Source: HKST-UBA85 sp035654775 (GTDB lineage: Bacteria > Bacteroidota > Bacteroidia > Flavobacteriales > Flavobacteriaceae). Taken from it: a DNA stretch of 39,069 nucleotides. The notes under the pieces are model-generated. The model ran no database searches, was not told where the DNA came from, and saw only the letters and a list, made by a program, of their open reading frames with translations. Shown piece after piece: positions 8,338 through 17,061 of the stretch (position 1 is its first letter; every line of letters starts with the position of its first letter). A program made the translations under genes and the position numbers. The DNA lies in contig DASRWB010000051.1 of assembly GCA_035654775.1 (NCBI GenBank), positions 1 through 39,069 on the forward strand. Reading direction: 5' to 3'.

Positions 8338-8804
8338 TGATGATACGGCTCATTGCGCAGTATCGTAAATGCGCGATACAGCTGTTCAACAAAAAATAAC
8401 CGAATAAGTTGATGGGAAAAAGTCATTTTACTCAATGACAGTTTCCCATTGCTTTTTGCATATACTTCGGGTGAAAATCCATATGGACCGCCTATCACAA
8501 AAACCAGTTGTTTTGTGCCGGCATTCATAAATTTTTGTAAATATCCGGCAAAATCTACGGAGTTATAGGAACTGCCGTTTTCGTCTAAAAGTAGAAGAAT
8601 ATCAGTGTTTGAAAGTTTATTTAAAATAAGTTCACCTTCCTTTTTTTTTTGTTGTTCTTGGCTTAGTTTTTTAGTATTTTTTATATCCGGAATTATTTCA
8701 AATGTAAAATGGATATAAAACCCCAATCGTTTTTGATAGGTTTCTATAAGCGTTTGTAACGCTGTATTATCGGTTTTACCAATCGTAAGAAGCTTAATGG
8801 TCAT
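8331..8804 (-). CDS. rlmH: 23S rRNA (pseudouridine1915-N3)-methyltransferase RlmH
   Basis: This 157-residue SPOUT-class methyltransferase methylates pseudouridine 1915 in helix 69 of 23S rRNA using S-adenosylmethionine. It has the family length, an N-terminal MTIKLLTIGKTDN strand, LLLLDENG, the knot region VFVIGGPYGFSPEVY, and the conserved C-terminus LSKMTFSHQLIRLFFVEQ with a final RNEPYHHQ (usually YHK or YHH). It converges on the M3 peptidase gene with a 7-nt tail overlap and is divergent from nadC with 95 nt between starts. Confidence 0.96.
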   Translation of the reverse strand: MTIKLLTIGKTDNTALQTLIETYQKRLGFYIHFTFEIIPDIKNTKKLSQEQQKKKEGELILNKLSNTDILLLLDENGSSYNSVDFAGYLQKFMNAGTKQLVFVIGGPYGFSPEVYAKSNGKLSLSKMTFSHQLIRLFFVEQLYRAFTILRNEPYHHQ

Positions 8805-8899
8805 GCTTCAAAAATACGATATAAATTACATTCAGTTATTAGGTATTTCTGATATTCATTTCAAAATCTATTCTTATTTTTACAAAAACATCCATAAAC

Positions 8900-9757
8900 A
8901 TGATAAGTGCTGCCCAATTTAATAAAGAAATAGAACTCATCATTTCAAATGCTATTCGCGAAGATGTTGGTGATGGCGACCACAGTTCGTTGGCTTGTAT
9001 TCCTGCAGAAGCCATGGGGAAAGCAAAACTTTTAATAAAAGACCAAGGTATTTTGGCTGGTGTAGCATTTGCACAGATGGTGTTTAAACAAATAGATAAA
9101 AAACTTAAAACCAAAACTTTTATTCCTGATGGTCATCGCGTACAACAAGGCGATATAGCTTTTTATGTAGAAGGACCGTCGCAATCTATTCTGAAAGCTG
9201 AACGATTAGTGCTTAACGCTATGCAGCGCATGAGTGCCATTGCCACTAAAACCAAAAGATTTGTGGACTTGCTTGAAGGTACAAAAACCAAAATTCTGGA
9301 CACACGCAAAACTACACCCGGAATTCGAGCGCTGGAAAAATGGGCCGTAAAAATAGGTGGCGGAGAAAACCATCGGTTTGCTTTATACGATATGATTATG
9401 CTAAAAGACAATCATATAGATTTTGCAGGAGGAATTACAAAAGCCATTGTGAAGACAAAAAACTATTTACAGGAAACCAATAAAGAGTTAAAAATTATTG
9501 TAGAAGCCAGGGATTTATCAGAAGTAAAAGAAATTTTACAAAACGATGGAATTTATAGAATTTTACTGGACAATTTTAACTATGAAGACACCAAAGCTGC
9601 AGTAAAACTGATTGCCGGAAAATGCCTTACTGAATCGTCGGGAGGAATTACAGAAGCCACCATACGTAAATATGCCGAATGTGGTGTAGATTATATTTCC
9701 AGCGGGGCGTTGACACATTCTGTTTACAATATGGATTTAAGCTTGAAAGCCGTATAA
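8900..9757 (+). CDS. nadC: Nicotinate-nucleotide diphosphorylase (carboxylating), NadC
   Basis: This 285-residue enzyme makes nicotinate mononucleotide from quinolinate and PRPP in de novo NAD synthesis. Motifs seen: the N-terminal EDVGDGDHSS, LNAMQRMSAIATKT, the DTRKTTPGIRALEKWAVKIGG segment with Arg136 and its following Lys residues that bind substrate, GENHRFALYDMIMLKDNH, and a C-terminal SSGGI plus GVDYISSGALTHS. Length is normal. It starts an apparent operon: the next gene begins 2 nt after its stop, and priA overlaps that one by 1 nt. Confidence 0.96.
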   Translation: MISAAQFNKEIELIISNAIREDVGDGDHSSLACIPAEAMGKAKLLIKDQGILAGVAFAQMVFKQIDKKLKTKTFIPDGHRVQQGDIAFYVEGPSQSILKAERLVLNAMQRMSAIATKTKRFVDLLEGTKTKILDTRKTTPGIRALEKWAVKIGGGENHRFALYDMIMLKDNHIDFAGGITKAIVKTKNYLQETNKELKIIVEARDLSEVKEILQNDGIYRILLDNFNYEDTKAAVKLIAGKCLTESSGGITEATIRKYAECGVDYISSGALTHSVYNMDLSLKAV

Positions 9758-9759
9758 GC

Positions 9760-10701
9760 ATGACGAAACACATTGAAGAAAAGCTTGAAAAAATTCCTGT
9801 TGTAAATATACTGGTAAAGCTTTTAAAATCAGTTAAACTTCCCGGTTTGGAAGGACTTACGATTTACGATTTAATAGAGTTATACATAACCGGCATTGTA
9901 AAAGGTGCCTTGACTTCAAGAGCCAGCGCCATTGCGTTTAGTTTTTTTACCGCTATTTTTCCGTTTCTGCTATTTATACTTATTTTAATTCCCTACATTC
10001 CCATAGATGGATTTGAAGTAGAATTTGCCAATTTTTTAGAGTCATTTTTACCGCCCAGTACTTCAGAATTTTTCTTCAACAGTATTTTTGAAAACTTGCA
10101 AGGAAACCAGCAAGCGGGCTTATTGTCATCCGTTTTTCTGTTGTCCATAATACTAATGGCAAATGGAGTAAGTTCAGTTTTTGCCGGATTTGAAAATTCC
10201 TATCACGAACAACTGTCCAGAAGTGTGTTTAAACAATACCTTTATGCTTTAGGAGTCGCCTTAATTTTGGCATTTTTGGTTATTGTAACCGTGGCTGTTA
10301 TAGGATATTTTGAAATTTATATCATTCCTAATCTATTTGAAACGCTGGAAGATCAAGGTTTGGCAAACCAAGAGCAAAGCCGATTATGGGTTGTTGTTGC
10401 AAAGTATATTTTTTATGTAGTTATGGTATATTTAACCACGGCTATATTGTACTATTTTGGAACAAAAGAAGGTAGAAATTCTCGATTTTTTTCCATTGGC
10501 GCCTTGCTGACAACGTTACTTATCATACTAACCTCATATCTGTTTGGTGTTTATATCGAGAATTTTTCAAAGTACAATGAACTTTACGGCTCTATAGGTG
10601 CATTACTGATTTTACTGTTTTATTTTTGGCTTAATTCCAATATCCTTTTGTTAGGTTTTGAACTTAATGCCTCTTTGAACAAATTAAAAAGCCGATTTTA
10701 A
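9760..10701 (+). CDS. YihY/BrkB family inner-membrane protein
   Basis: The protein has 313 residues with about six hydrophobic segments, including FSFFTAIFPFLLFILILIP, LLSSVFLLSIILMANGVSS, a long ALGVALILAFLVIVTVAVIG, FYVVMVYLTTAILYYFG and LLILLFYFWLNSNILLLG. The order ASAIAFSFFTAIFPFL... followed by FYFWLN..LLGFELNA is diagnostic of the YihY/virulence factor BrkB family, once wrongly called ribonuclease BN. Function remains unknown; it may be a transporter. I chose the ATG at 9760 because a longer frame from 9679 would run inside nadC. Spacing of 2 nt to nadC and a 1-nt overlap (TAATG) with priA indicate coupled translation. Confidence 0.92.
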   Translation: MTKHIEEKLEKIPVVNILVKLLKSVKLPGLEGLTIYDLIELYITGIVKGALTSRASAIAFSFFTAIFPFLLFILILIPYIPIDGFEVEFANFLESFLPPSTSEFFFNSIFENLQGNQQAGLLSSVFLLSIILMANGVSSVFAGFENSYHEQLSRSVFKQYLYALGVALILAFLVIVTVAVIGYFEIYIIPNLFETLEDQGLANQEQSRLWVVVAKYIFYVVMVYLTTAILYYFGTKEGRNSRFFSIGALLTTLLIILTSYLFGVYIENFSKYNELYGSIGALLILLFYFWLNSNILLLGFELNASLNKLKSRF

Positions 10702-13154
10702 TGTTCTATTTTGTCGATGTCATATTGCCTATACCTATCGAAAAACTTTTTACCTACAAAATAACTCAGCATGAAGCGACTTTTTTAAAACCAGGGATGC
10801 GAGTGGCAGTTCCTTTTGGAAAAAGTAAAATATATACTGCCTTAGTGAATGCTGTTCATTCTCATGCTCCACAAACTTACGAGGCCAAAGAAATACATCA
10901 AATATTAGACGAGGTTTCCATTGTGCTGCCAGAACAGTTGAAATTATGGCAATGGATAGCCGGCTACTATCTGTGCACTATGGGTGATGTAATGCGTGCC
11001 GCATTACCCGGAGCCTTTCTTTTAGAAAGTGAAACAATAATAAAACGAAGTTTAAAAACAAACATTGATGAAGCCAAACTAAAAGACGATGAATTTTTGG
11101 TGTACGAAGCTTTACAGCATCAGTCATCGCTGTCTATACATGAAATAACTACCATCTTAGATCAAAAAAGTGTGTTGCCGACAATTAAACGGCTTTTGGA
11201 TAAAAATATAATCGTACTTCAGGAAGAACTTTACGAAAAATATATCCCCAAAATAGTGCGATATGTAAAGCTTCATCCAAAGTATGCATCGGAAAAGGCG
11301 TTACAAGAATTGGTAAATGGAATGTCCAGAGCGCCAAAACAACAACAAGTTTTGTTAACCCTATTTACGCTTTTGGCACAAACCAAAAAACCAATTAAAG
11401 CCACCCAATTAATCGAGAAAAGTAAAACTTCGAGTGCCATAGTAAAAGTTCTTATCGATAAAGAGATTCTCGAGGAATATTATCTTCAGCGTGATAGAGT
11501 AGATTATAAACAATTTGACAAAAACAACACAGTACTACTCAATACAGTACAAGAAGCTGCTTTTAAGAACATTACAGCTGCTTTTTCCGGCAATAAAGCA
11601 GCCTTATTACACGGAATTACCTCATCAGGAAAAACAGAAGTCTATATAAAACTCATTGAGCAAGCCTTGAAAGAAAATAAACAGGTGTTGTATTTGCTCC
11701 CTGAAATTGCACTAACTACCCAACTGGTTACACGTTTGCAAAACTATTTTGGCAATCAGGTAGCTGTTTACCATTCCAAATATTCAGTACACGAAAGAGT
11801 AGAAGTTTGGAACAATATGCTTCAGCGTAGCTCAAAGTCCAAAATTATATTGGGAGCGCGTTCAGCAGTTTTTTTACCGTTTACCAATCTAGGATTAATT
11901 ATTGTAGATGAAGAGCATGAGCAATCCTATAAACAATTTGATCCGGCGCCTAGATATCATGCTCGCGATACGGCCATAGTTCTAGCTCAATTTTTTAAAG
12001 CTAATGTAATACTAGGCTCGGCTACACCCAGTATTGAAAGCTATTATAATACAAAAACACAAAAGTATGCCTTGGCAGAAATGCATAAACGGTTTAACGA
12101 TGTATTACTACCTGAAATAGAACTTATTGATGTAAAGGAAAAGTATAAAAAACGCTTGATGAAAGGACATTTTAGTGATACGCTTATTGCCGAAATGACA
12201 CAAACATTGGCAGAAGGATTTCAAATTATACTCTTTCAAAACCGAAGAGGTTTTTCGCCTATAATAGAGTGTACTGCTTGCGGTCATTCGCCCCAATGCC
12301 CAAACTGTGATGTAAGCTTAACCTATCATCAATATAAAAATGAGTTGCGATGTCATTACTGTGGATATCATATTGCCATGCAACTCCAATGCATGGCCTG
12401 TGGCAGCCACGAGCTGGACAGCAAAGGATTTGGTACAGAGCAGGTAGAAGAAGAAGTTAAAAACCTTTTCCCGAAGGCTAAAGTGTCTCGTATGGATTTA
12501 GACACCACAAGAGGAAAATATGCCTACGAAAAGCTTATAACAGCCTTTGAGCAAGAGGAAATAGACATTCTCATAGGTACACAAATGCTTTCAAAGGGAT
12601 TGGATTTCAGAAATGTAAAACTGGTCGGTGTTATGAATGCAGATACAATGCTTAATTTTCCGGACTTTAGAGCACACGAACGCAGTTTTCAGCTAATTCA
12701 ACAAGTAGCCGGAAGAGCCGGACGAACAGAAGCAAGAGGCAAGGTATTGATTCAAACCTACAACCCCAAACACCCTATTTTGCAGCAAGTAATGGACAAC
12801 GCTTATGAAGCAATGTATATTGAACAGTTAAAAGAACGAAATCAATATAAATACCCACCATTTTACAGGCTCATAAAAATTACATTAAAACATAAAGATT
12901 ACAACAAGATAAATACGGCTTCAAGCTGGATGGCACAAGCTCTGGTTCAGTTTTTTGGAGCTTATGTTTTGGGTCCGGAGTTTCCGCCGGTATCCAGAAT
13001 CAGGAATAAATACCATAAAAACATTTTAGTAAAAATACCCCAAAATCAATCGCTCGCAAAAACAAAAGAAGCTATTATTAAGGTAAATAATAGCTTCAAG
13101 AGTATAAAAGAGTTTAAAAGTATAAAAGTAATCTTAAATGTCGATATGTACTAG
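10701..13154 (+). CDS. priA: Primosomal protein N' (replication restart helicase PriA)
   Basis: This 817-residue protein is a full-length PriA, a 3'-5' helicase that reloads the replisome at stalled forks. The N-terminal DNA-binding domain begins FYFVDVILPIPIEKLFTYK. The helicase core has Walker A GITSSGKT (305-312), DEEH box (403-406), GSATPS and the later QVAGRAGR. Two zinc-binding C-x2-C pairs, starting at Cys524/Cys527 and continuing through CPNC, CHYC and CMAC, lie between the helicase lobes, as expected. It is the last gene of the nadC operon and stops 1 nt before the convergent LytTR regulator. Confidence 0.97.
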   Translation: MFYFVDVILPIPIEKLFTYKITQHEATFLKPGMRVAVPFGKSKIYTALVNAVHSHAPQTYEAKEIHQILDEVSIVLPEQLKLWQWIAGYYLCTMGDVMRAALPGAFLLESETIIKRSLKTNIDEAKLKDDEFLVYEALQHQSSLSIHEITTILDQKSVLPTIKRLLDKNIIVLQEELYEKYIPKIVRYVKLHPKYASEKALQELVNGMSRAPKQQQVLLTLFTLLAQTKKPIKATQLIEKSKTSSAIVKVLIDKEILEEYYLQRDRVDYKQFDKNNTVLLNTVQEAAFKNITAAFSGNKAALLHGITSSGKTEVYIKLIEQALKENKQVLYLLPEIALTTQLVTRLQNYFGNQVAVYHSKYSVHERVEVWNNMLQRSSKSKIILGARSAVFLPFTNLGLIIVDEEHEQSYKQFDPAPRYHARDTAIVLAQFFKANVILGSATPSIESYYNTKTQKYALAEMHKRFNDVLLPEIELIDVKEKYKKRLMKGHFSDTLIAEMTQTLAEGFQIILFQNRRGFSPIIECTACGHSPQCPNCDVSLTYHQYKNELRCHYCGYHIAMQLQCMACGSHELDSKGFGTEQVEEEVKNLFPKAKVSRMDLDTTRGKYAYEKLITAFEQEEIDILIGTQMLSKGLDFRNVKLVGVMNADTMLNFPDFRAHERSFQLIQQVAGRAGRTEARGKVLIQTYNPKHPILQQVMDNAYEAMYIEQLKERNQYKYPPFYRLIKITLKHKDYNKINTASSWMAQALVQFFGAYVLGPEFPPVSRIRNKYHKNILVKIPQNQSLAKTKEAIIKVNNSFKSIKEFKSIKVILNVDMY

Positions 13155-13155
13155 T

Positions 13156-13854
13156 TTAAAAATTATTGTTTAAAGCATCAACAAGTTGTGTTTTCTTGTT
13201 TCGGCTTAACGGAATTTCGTAAGTACCCACTTCAACATTTTTACTGTTAAAGCGGTCAATCTTATCCAGATTTACAATATACGATTTGTGAATTCTTAAA
13301 AACTTGTTTTCAGGAAGTTCTTTTTCAAAAGCTTTCATGGTTGACAGTACAACCAGGCTGCTTTCTTCAGTCACTAATTTTACATAGTCACCCAGCGCTT
13401 CTATCCATTTAATGTCGTTAATATAGACTTTTCGCTTTTTAAGATTGCTCTTCACAAAAATGTGTTCGCCTTCTTCTTCGTTAAAGTCCATTTTCAACTT
13501 ATGGTACTCAAGGGCTTTTTCTACAGCTGCGTTAAAACGTTCCTTAGTAATTGGTTTTTGTAGGTAATCGGTAGCGTCGTAATTAAATGCTTTAAACGCA
13601 TATTCGGTTTTACCGGTAACAAAAATAATTTGAGGCTTGTTGTTTAAAACATCTAATAGTTCAAATCCGTTCAATACAGGCATTTCAATATCTAAAAATA
13701 TTAAATCTACCTTGTGGGTATTTAAACCATTTTTTGTTTCTAACGCACTGCTGTACTCAGCTATTAAGTTAAGAGATGGGTGAGTCTCAATTAACTTAAC
13801 AATAGAGAGTCGTTGGATTGCTGAGTCATCTACTACTACACAGTTTAATGTCAT
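13156..13854 (-). CDS. LytTR-type response regulator (LytR/AlgR family), orphan
   Basis: The 232-residue protein has a receiver domain (about residues 3-120) with Asp9/Asp10 acidic pair, phospho-acceptor Asp55 in LIFLDIEMP, a Thr in FVTGKTEYA and the Lys of LQKPI, followed by a LytTR DNA-binding domain (about 130-230: HIFVKSNLKKRKVYINDIKWIEA, FLRIHKSYIVNLDKI, IPLSRNKKTQL). It should bind direct repeats in promoters when phosphorylated. No histidine kinase lies beside it; in Bacteroidota the partner is often a LytS/YehU-like kinase elsewhere. It lies tail to tail with priA (1-nt gap) and has a 201-nt divergent region shared with rpsF. Confidence 0.93.
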   Translation of the reverse strand: MTLNCVVVDDSAIQRLSIVKLIETHPSLNLIAEYSSALETKNGLNTHKVDLIFLDIEMPVLNGFELLDVLNNKPQIIFVTGKTEYAFKAFNYDATDYLQKPITKERFNAAVEKALEYHKLKMDFNEEEGEHIFVKSNLKKRKVYINDIKWIEALGDYVKLVTEESSLVVLSTMKAFEKELPENKFLRIHKSYIVNLDKIDRFNSKNVEVGTYEIPLSRNKKTQLVDALNNNF

Positions 13855-13884
13855 AACATTTATATATTTCGGTTAAGTTATCGA

Positions 13885-13929
13885 CAATAGTACAAAAAAA
13901 TCGGTTAAAAACCAAAAAATGTCGATAAA
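13885..13929 (-). promoter_or_regulatory. Probable promoter of the LytTR regulator with TTTATCG element
   Basis: Read on the minus strand: TTTATCGACATTTTTTGG (13912-13929), then 20 nt from the TTTTTTG, then TACTATTG (13885-13892), one mismatch from TAnnTTTG. The upstream part resembles the element found before three T9SS-secreted protein genes at 24.0, 27.8 and 28.8 kb. Confidence 0.45.
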
Positions 13930-13990
13930 CTGTTGATTTTAACAAAAATTTAACAAACTTGGTTGGCCGTAAATTTAAGTCGGGACATAG

Positions 13991-14021
13991 TTGCAATATA
14001 CAAATATATTGGTTATTTTTG
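13991..14021 (+). promoter_or_regulatory. Promoter of the rpsF-rpsR-rplI operon (TTG-N20-TATTTTTG)
   Basis: TTG at 13991-13993 and TATTTTTG at 14014-14021 are separated by exactly 20 nt and both match the Bacteroidota consensus. The leader would be about 30 nt, ending in an A/T-rich stretch with no purine-rich ribosome-binding site, as usual in this phylum. Confidence 0.7.
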
Positions 14022-14055
14022 CAGCCATTTTTAAAACAAATTAATAAATAAATTT

Positions 14056-14394
14056 ATGAATCATTACGAAACTGTTTTCATCTTAAATCCCGTTTTATCT
14101 GAGACCCAGATAAAGGAAACAGTACAGAAATACGAAGATTTTCTTGTTTCTCGTGGAGCTAAGATGGTAGCTAAAGAAGATTGGGGACTAAAAAAACTAG
14201 CCTACCCCATACAGAACAAGAAAAGTGGTTTTTATCACTTGTTTGAGTATACGGTTGACGGAGACGTTATCACCGATTTGGAACTTGAATTTAGACGTGA
14301 CGAGCGTTTTATGCGCTATTTAACGGTTAAATTAGACAAGCACGCTATTGCTTGGGCAGAAAAAAGAAGAGATAGAAACAAACAAAAAGCCTAA
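14056..14394 (+). CDS. rpsF: 30S ribosomal protein S6
   Basis: This 112-residue protein starts NHYETVFILNPVLSETQ and contains EDWGLKKLAYPIQNKKSGFYHLFEY and FRRDERFMRYLTVKLDKHA, the conserved core of S6, which binds S18 on the 30S platform. Length is typical. It is first in an S6-S18-L9 operon with 2 nt to rpsR. In other bacteria the S6-S18 complex represses its own operon through an mRNA bulge; I do not see that structure clearly in this short leader. Confidence 0.98.
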   Translation: MNHYETVFILNPVLSETQIKETVQKYEDFLVSRGAKMVAKEDWGLKKLAYPIQNKKSGFYHLFEYTVDGDVITDLELEFRRDERFMRYLTVKLDKHAIAWAEKRRDRNKQKA

Positions 14395-14396
14395 TT

Positions 14397-14693
14397 ATGT
14401 CAAGTATAGAGCAACAAGCAAAAGGTAAAAAAGACGGAGAAATCAGATATTTAACTCCGCTAAACATAGAAACAAACAAGCAGAAAAAATACTGCCGGTT
14501 TAAGAAATCAGGGATAAAATACATAGACTATAAAGACCCGGATTTTCTATTAAAGTTTGTAAACGAACAAGGTAAAATATTACCACGTCGACTTACCGGA
14601 ACTTCATTAAAATATCAAAGAAAAGTATCGGTAGCTATTAAAAGAGCACGACACTTGGCTTTAATGCCTTATGTGGCAGATTTATTAAAATAA
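14397..14693 (+). CDS. rpsR: 30S ribosomal protein S18
   Basis: This 98-residue S18 has the core YCRFKKSGIKYIDYKDPDFL, ILPRRLTGTSLKYQRK and VAIKRARHLALMPYVADLL, plus an N-terminal extension of about 20 residues (SSIEQQAKGKKDGEIRYLTP) found in Bacteroidota forms. A Cys is retained in the YCRF position but the remaining zinc-ribbon Cys residues are absent. It lies 2 nt after rpsF and 13 nt before rplI. Confidence 0.98.
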   Translation: MSSIEQQAKGKKDGEIRYLTPLNIETNKQKKYCRFKKSGIKYIDYKDPDFLLKFVNEQGKILPRRLTGTSLKYQRKVSVAIKRARHLALMPYVADLLK

Positions 14694-14706
14694 AACTATT
14701 GTAACT

Positions 14707-15159
14707 ATGGAACTTATATTAAAACAAGACGTTGAGAATTTAGGATTTAAAGACGATATTGTAACAGTTAAGAACGGTTATGGTAGAAACTATTTAATTC
14801 CTCAAGGACAAGCTATTTTAGCTACACCTTCTGCCAAAAAAGTACTGGCCGAAAACTTAAAGCAAAGAGCTTTTAAAGAAAAGAAAATAATAGATGAAGC
14901 CAATAAAGCTGCAGAAGCTATTAAAGGATTAGAATTAAAAATTTCCGCTAAAGCAGGAGCAGGAGATAAGCTATTCGGCTCTGTAGGAAGTGGCGATTTA
15001 GCCGAAGCACTGGAAAAAGAAGGACATACTATTGATAAAAAATTCATTATTATCAATGGCGGAACCGTAAAGCGCTTAGGGCAGTACATTGCAAACATTC
15101 GTTTACACCGAAATGTAACTGTAGAGTTGCCTTTTGAAGTGATTGCGCAAGCAAACTAA
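14707..15159 (+). CDS. rplI: 50S ribosomal protein L9
   Basis: This 150-residue L9 has the N-terminal rRNA-binding domain (MELILKQDVENLGFKDDIV, VKNGYGRNYLIPQGQAILAT), the long connecting helix, and the C-terminal domain (LFGSVGSGDLAEAL, RLGQYIANIRLHRNVTVELPFEV). Length and domain order are normal. It is last in the operon, followed closely by a terminator hairpin. Confidence 0.98.
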   Translation: MELILKQDVENLGFKDDIVTVKNGYGRNYLIPQGQAILATPSAKKVLAENLKQRAFKEKKIIDEANKAAEAIKGLELKISAKAGAGDKLFGSVGSGDLAEALEKEGHTIDKKFIIINGGTVKRLGQYIANIRLHRNVTVELPFEVIAQAN

Positions 15160-15176
15160 ACAAACTTTTATACAAC

Positions 15177-15221
15177 AAAAAGGCTTCAATCCCGAGCGTA
15201 TTCCGGATTGAGGCTTTTTTT
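15177..15221 (+). terminator. Rho-independent terminator of the rpsF-rpsR-rplI operon
   Basis: The arms AAAAAGGCTTCAATCC (15177-15192) and GGATTGAGGCTTTTTTT (15205-15221) pair over about 15 bp with two G-U wobbles and a 12-nt loop, then a T tract. It lies 17 nt past the rplI stop and is also A-rich upstream. Confidence 0.9.
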
Positions 15222-15232
15222 ATTACTACAAA

Positions 15233-15703
15233 ATGAAATACACCCGATTAACCAAAGAACAGTTTGAAGAATTACATAAAGAGTTTATCCATTTTTTAGC
15301 CACACAATCTATTACCGCTGATGAATGGCAAGAAATAAAAACCCAAAAACCCGAAGTAGCAGAACAAGAATTGGATGTTTTTAGCGATTTGATTTGGGAA
15401 GGTGTTTTAAAAAAAGTGGAGTATTTAGAACACATTTCGCCGCAACGGATGTACTTGTTTAATTTATTGCAAAATAAGATACATGTGATAGCCGTAACGC
15501 TTAAAAATGATATTGATTTAACGACCAAAGAAGGATTTAACTGGCTGCGTGAAAACCTTATGAATGACGAAGTAGAGTTTTTACAAGCCAAAAAAGATTA
15601 TACAGAAGATAAAAACCTAGATAAATTTAAGCTCATCCAGCAAGGCGCAGTAATTACAAAAGGAGAATTGTTTAGTTACTTCAACAAGCTTATCAATAGC
15701 TAA
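15233..15703 (+). CDS. Conserved Bacteroidota protein of unknown function (possibly DUF6495)
   Basis: This 156-residue soluble protein is acidic and mostly helical, with no signal peptide or membrane segment. It begins KYTRLTKEQFEELHKEFIHF and has recognisable conserved stretches ITADEWQEIK, DVFSDLIWEGVL, YLEHISPQRMYLF and LIQQGAVITKGELF. I recall similar proteins under a domain-of-unknown-function heading, probably DUF6495, but cannot confirm the number. It follows the ribosomal operon terminator by 11 nt and ends directly against the stop of the convergent permease gene. Possibly it is expressed by readthrough or from a weak promoter in the terminator region. Confidence 0.8.
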   Translation: MKYTRLTKEQFEELHKEFIHFLATQSITADEWQEIKTQKPEVAEQELDVFSDLIWEGVLKKVEYLEHISPQRMYLFNLLQNKIHVIAVTLKNDIDLTTKEGFNWLRENLMNDEVEFLQAKKDYTEDKNLDKFKLIQQGAVITKGELFSYFNKLINS

Positions 15704-16942
15704 TTATTCATAGCGTAAAGACTCAATAGGATCTAATTTAGCCGCTTTTAACGCAGGAAATAAACCTGAAATAATAGCTACAATAAACGCAATGGTAAAT
15801 GCACTAAACATAGCCAGCCACGGGATAGCAAACTGAAACTGTGCTGCGGCTGAAACACCTAAGCCTAACAGTACACCCAGGATTATCCCAATAATTCCGC
15901 CCATTTGGCCTATAATTATGGCTTCCATAAAAAATTGAAAAGCAATGGTTTTGCGTTTGGCACCAAGTGCTTTTCTTATCCCTATTTCACGAGTACGTTC
16001 TGTAACCGAAACAAAAAGAATGTTCATCAAGGCTATTGAGGCACCAAATATAGTTACAATACTGATTATCCAGGCTGCCAGATACAATACGCTGGTCATG
16101 GAGGCCACGCGGTTTATAAGGTCATCACTGCGTTCAATGCCAAAATTGTTTTCTTCAATCGGCTTTAAACTGCGAATATTTCTGAACGTTGCCGTTGCAT
16201 CAGCAAGTGCACCATCAAGCATATCTTTTTTATCTACCATAACACTAATCCCGTAATTTATATTAGCATTGGTAAATAGTGTGCGCGCCGCCTGTATGGG
16301 AATAATTACCCGTAAATCCTGATTGTTCCCGAAAGTTGAGCCCTTACTTTCCAATACGCCAATAACCTTAAACTTTGCGCCTCTTATACTTATTATCTTA
16401 TCTAAAGGGTTTTCATTTTCCAAAAGAGCTTTTTTTAAATCGCTGCCTATCACGCATACATTGTTATTGTTTTCCACATCAAAAAAAGTAAACTCTCTGC
16501 CTTCTTCTACCTTTAGTCCGGAATTTTGAATGTAATACTCGGTGGCTCCCAGCACGGTTACTTCGGGATCGGTTTTCTTGTTTTCATACTTAACTTCCGC
16601 GCTTGTTGTTCCGGTGAAAACAATAGCTGTTTTGGTTAACGGAAATTGATAAGTATCTTTAAATGCTTTGGCATCTGTGTAGCTAATGATAGGGTTTATT
16701 TTTTGTCTTTCACCGCCTTGACGCTGATTGGTGAATTCATAGCGTTGTATGTTAAAGGTATTGGCTCCCATGGAAGAAAAGTCACTGGAAATCGTATTTT
16801 CCAAAGCCGATACCGCACTTAAAATACCTACCAAAGCTGTAATGCCGATAGCTATAATGATAATAGTTAAAACAGTGCGAAGCATTTGACTTTTGATAGA
16901 ATCAACTGCAATCCGTATAGTTTCCCGAAAGAGTGTAAACAT
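15704..16942 (-). CDS. MacB/FtsX-type ABC transporter permease
   Basis: This 412-residue protein has the MacB layout: one N-terminal membrane helix (about residues 20-45, LRTVLTIIIIAIGITALVGI), a large periplasmic MacB_PCD-like domain (50-275), then three C-terminal helices of the FtsX domain (AAWIISIVTIFGASIALMNI, GGIIGIILGVLLGLGVSAAA, FAIPWLAMFSAFTIAFIVAI), and the coupling sequence TERTREIGIRKALGAKR. MacB-like complexes couple a cytoplasmic ATPase to periplasmic mechanotransmission, often for lipoprotein or macrolide/peptide export. No ATPase or membrane-fusion gene is adjacent, so its partner must be encoded elsewhere. It meets the 15233 gene with zero spacing, tail to tail, and is divergent from hisS (119 nt). 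Confidence 0.93.
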   Translation of the reverse strand: MFTLFRETIRIAVDSIKSQMLRTVLTIIIIAIGITALVGILSAVSALENTISSDFSSMGANTFNIQRYEFTNQRQGGERQKINPIISYTDAKAFKDTYQFPLTKTAIVFTGTTSAEVKYENKKTDPEVTVLGATEYYIQNSGLKVEEGREFTFFDVENNNNVCVIGSDLKKALLENENPLDKIISIRGAKFKVIGVLESKGSTFGNNQDLRVIIPIQAARTLFTNANINYGISVMVDKKDMLDGALADATATFRNIRSLKPIEENNFGIERSDDLINRVASMTSVLYLAAWIISIVTIFGASIALMNILFVSVTERTREIGIRKALGAKRKTIAFQFFMEAIIIGQMGGIIGIILGVLLGLGVSAAAQFQFAIPWLAMFSAFTIAFIVAIISGLFPALKAAKLDPIESLRYE

Positions 16943-17061
16943 ATTTATTAGAGCAGATTTCTTAATAAGACTGTAAATCGTTCATAAAGTTACTATAAAA
17001 TGAAAATTACTTATTACAAACCGTCAAAAATTAAGATATTTGTGTAAAATTAATAAGGTAA

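Noticed and set aside
9679..9759. Longer start for the YihY-family gene at 9679
   Set aside because: It would place 27 codons inside nadC in another frame; the ATG at 9760, two bases after the nadC stop, begins the recognisable protein.
15704..16942. Permease as part of an antibiotic efflux (MacAB) operon
   Set aside because: No ATPase or membrane-fusion gene is nearby, and the sequence alone does not show a substrate.
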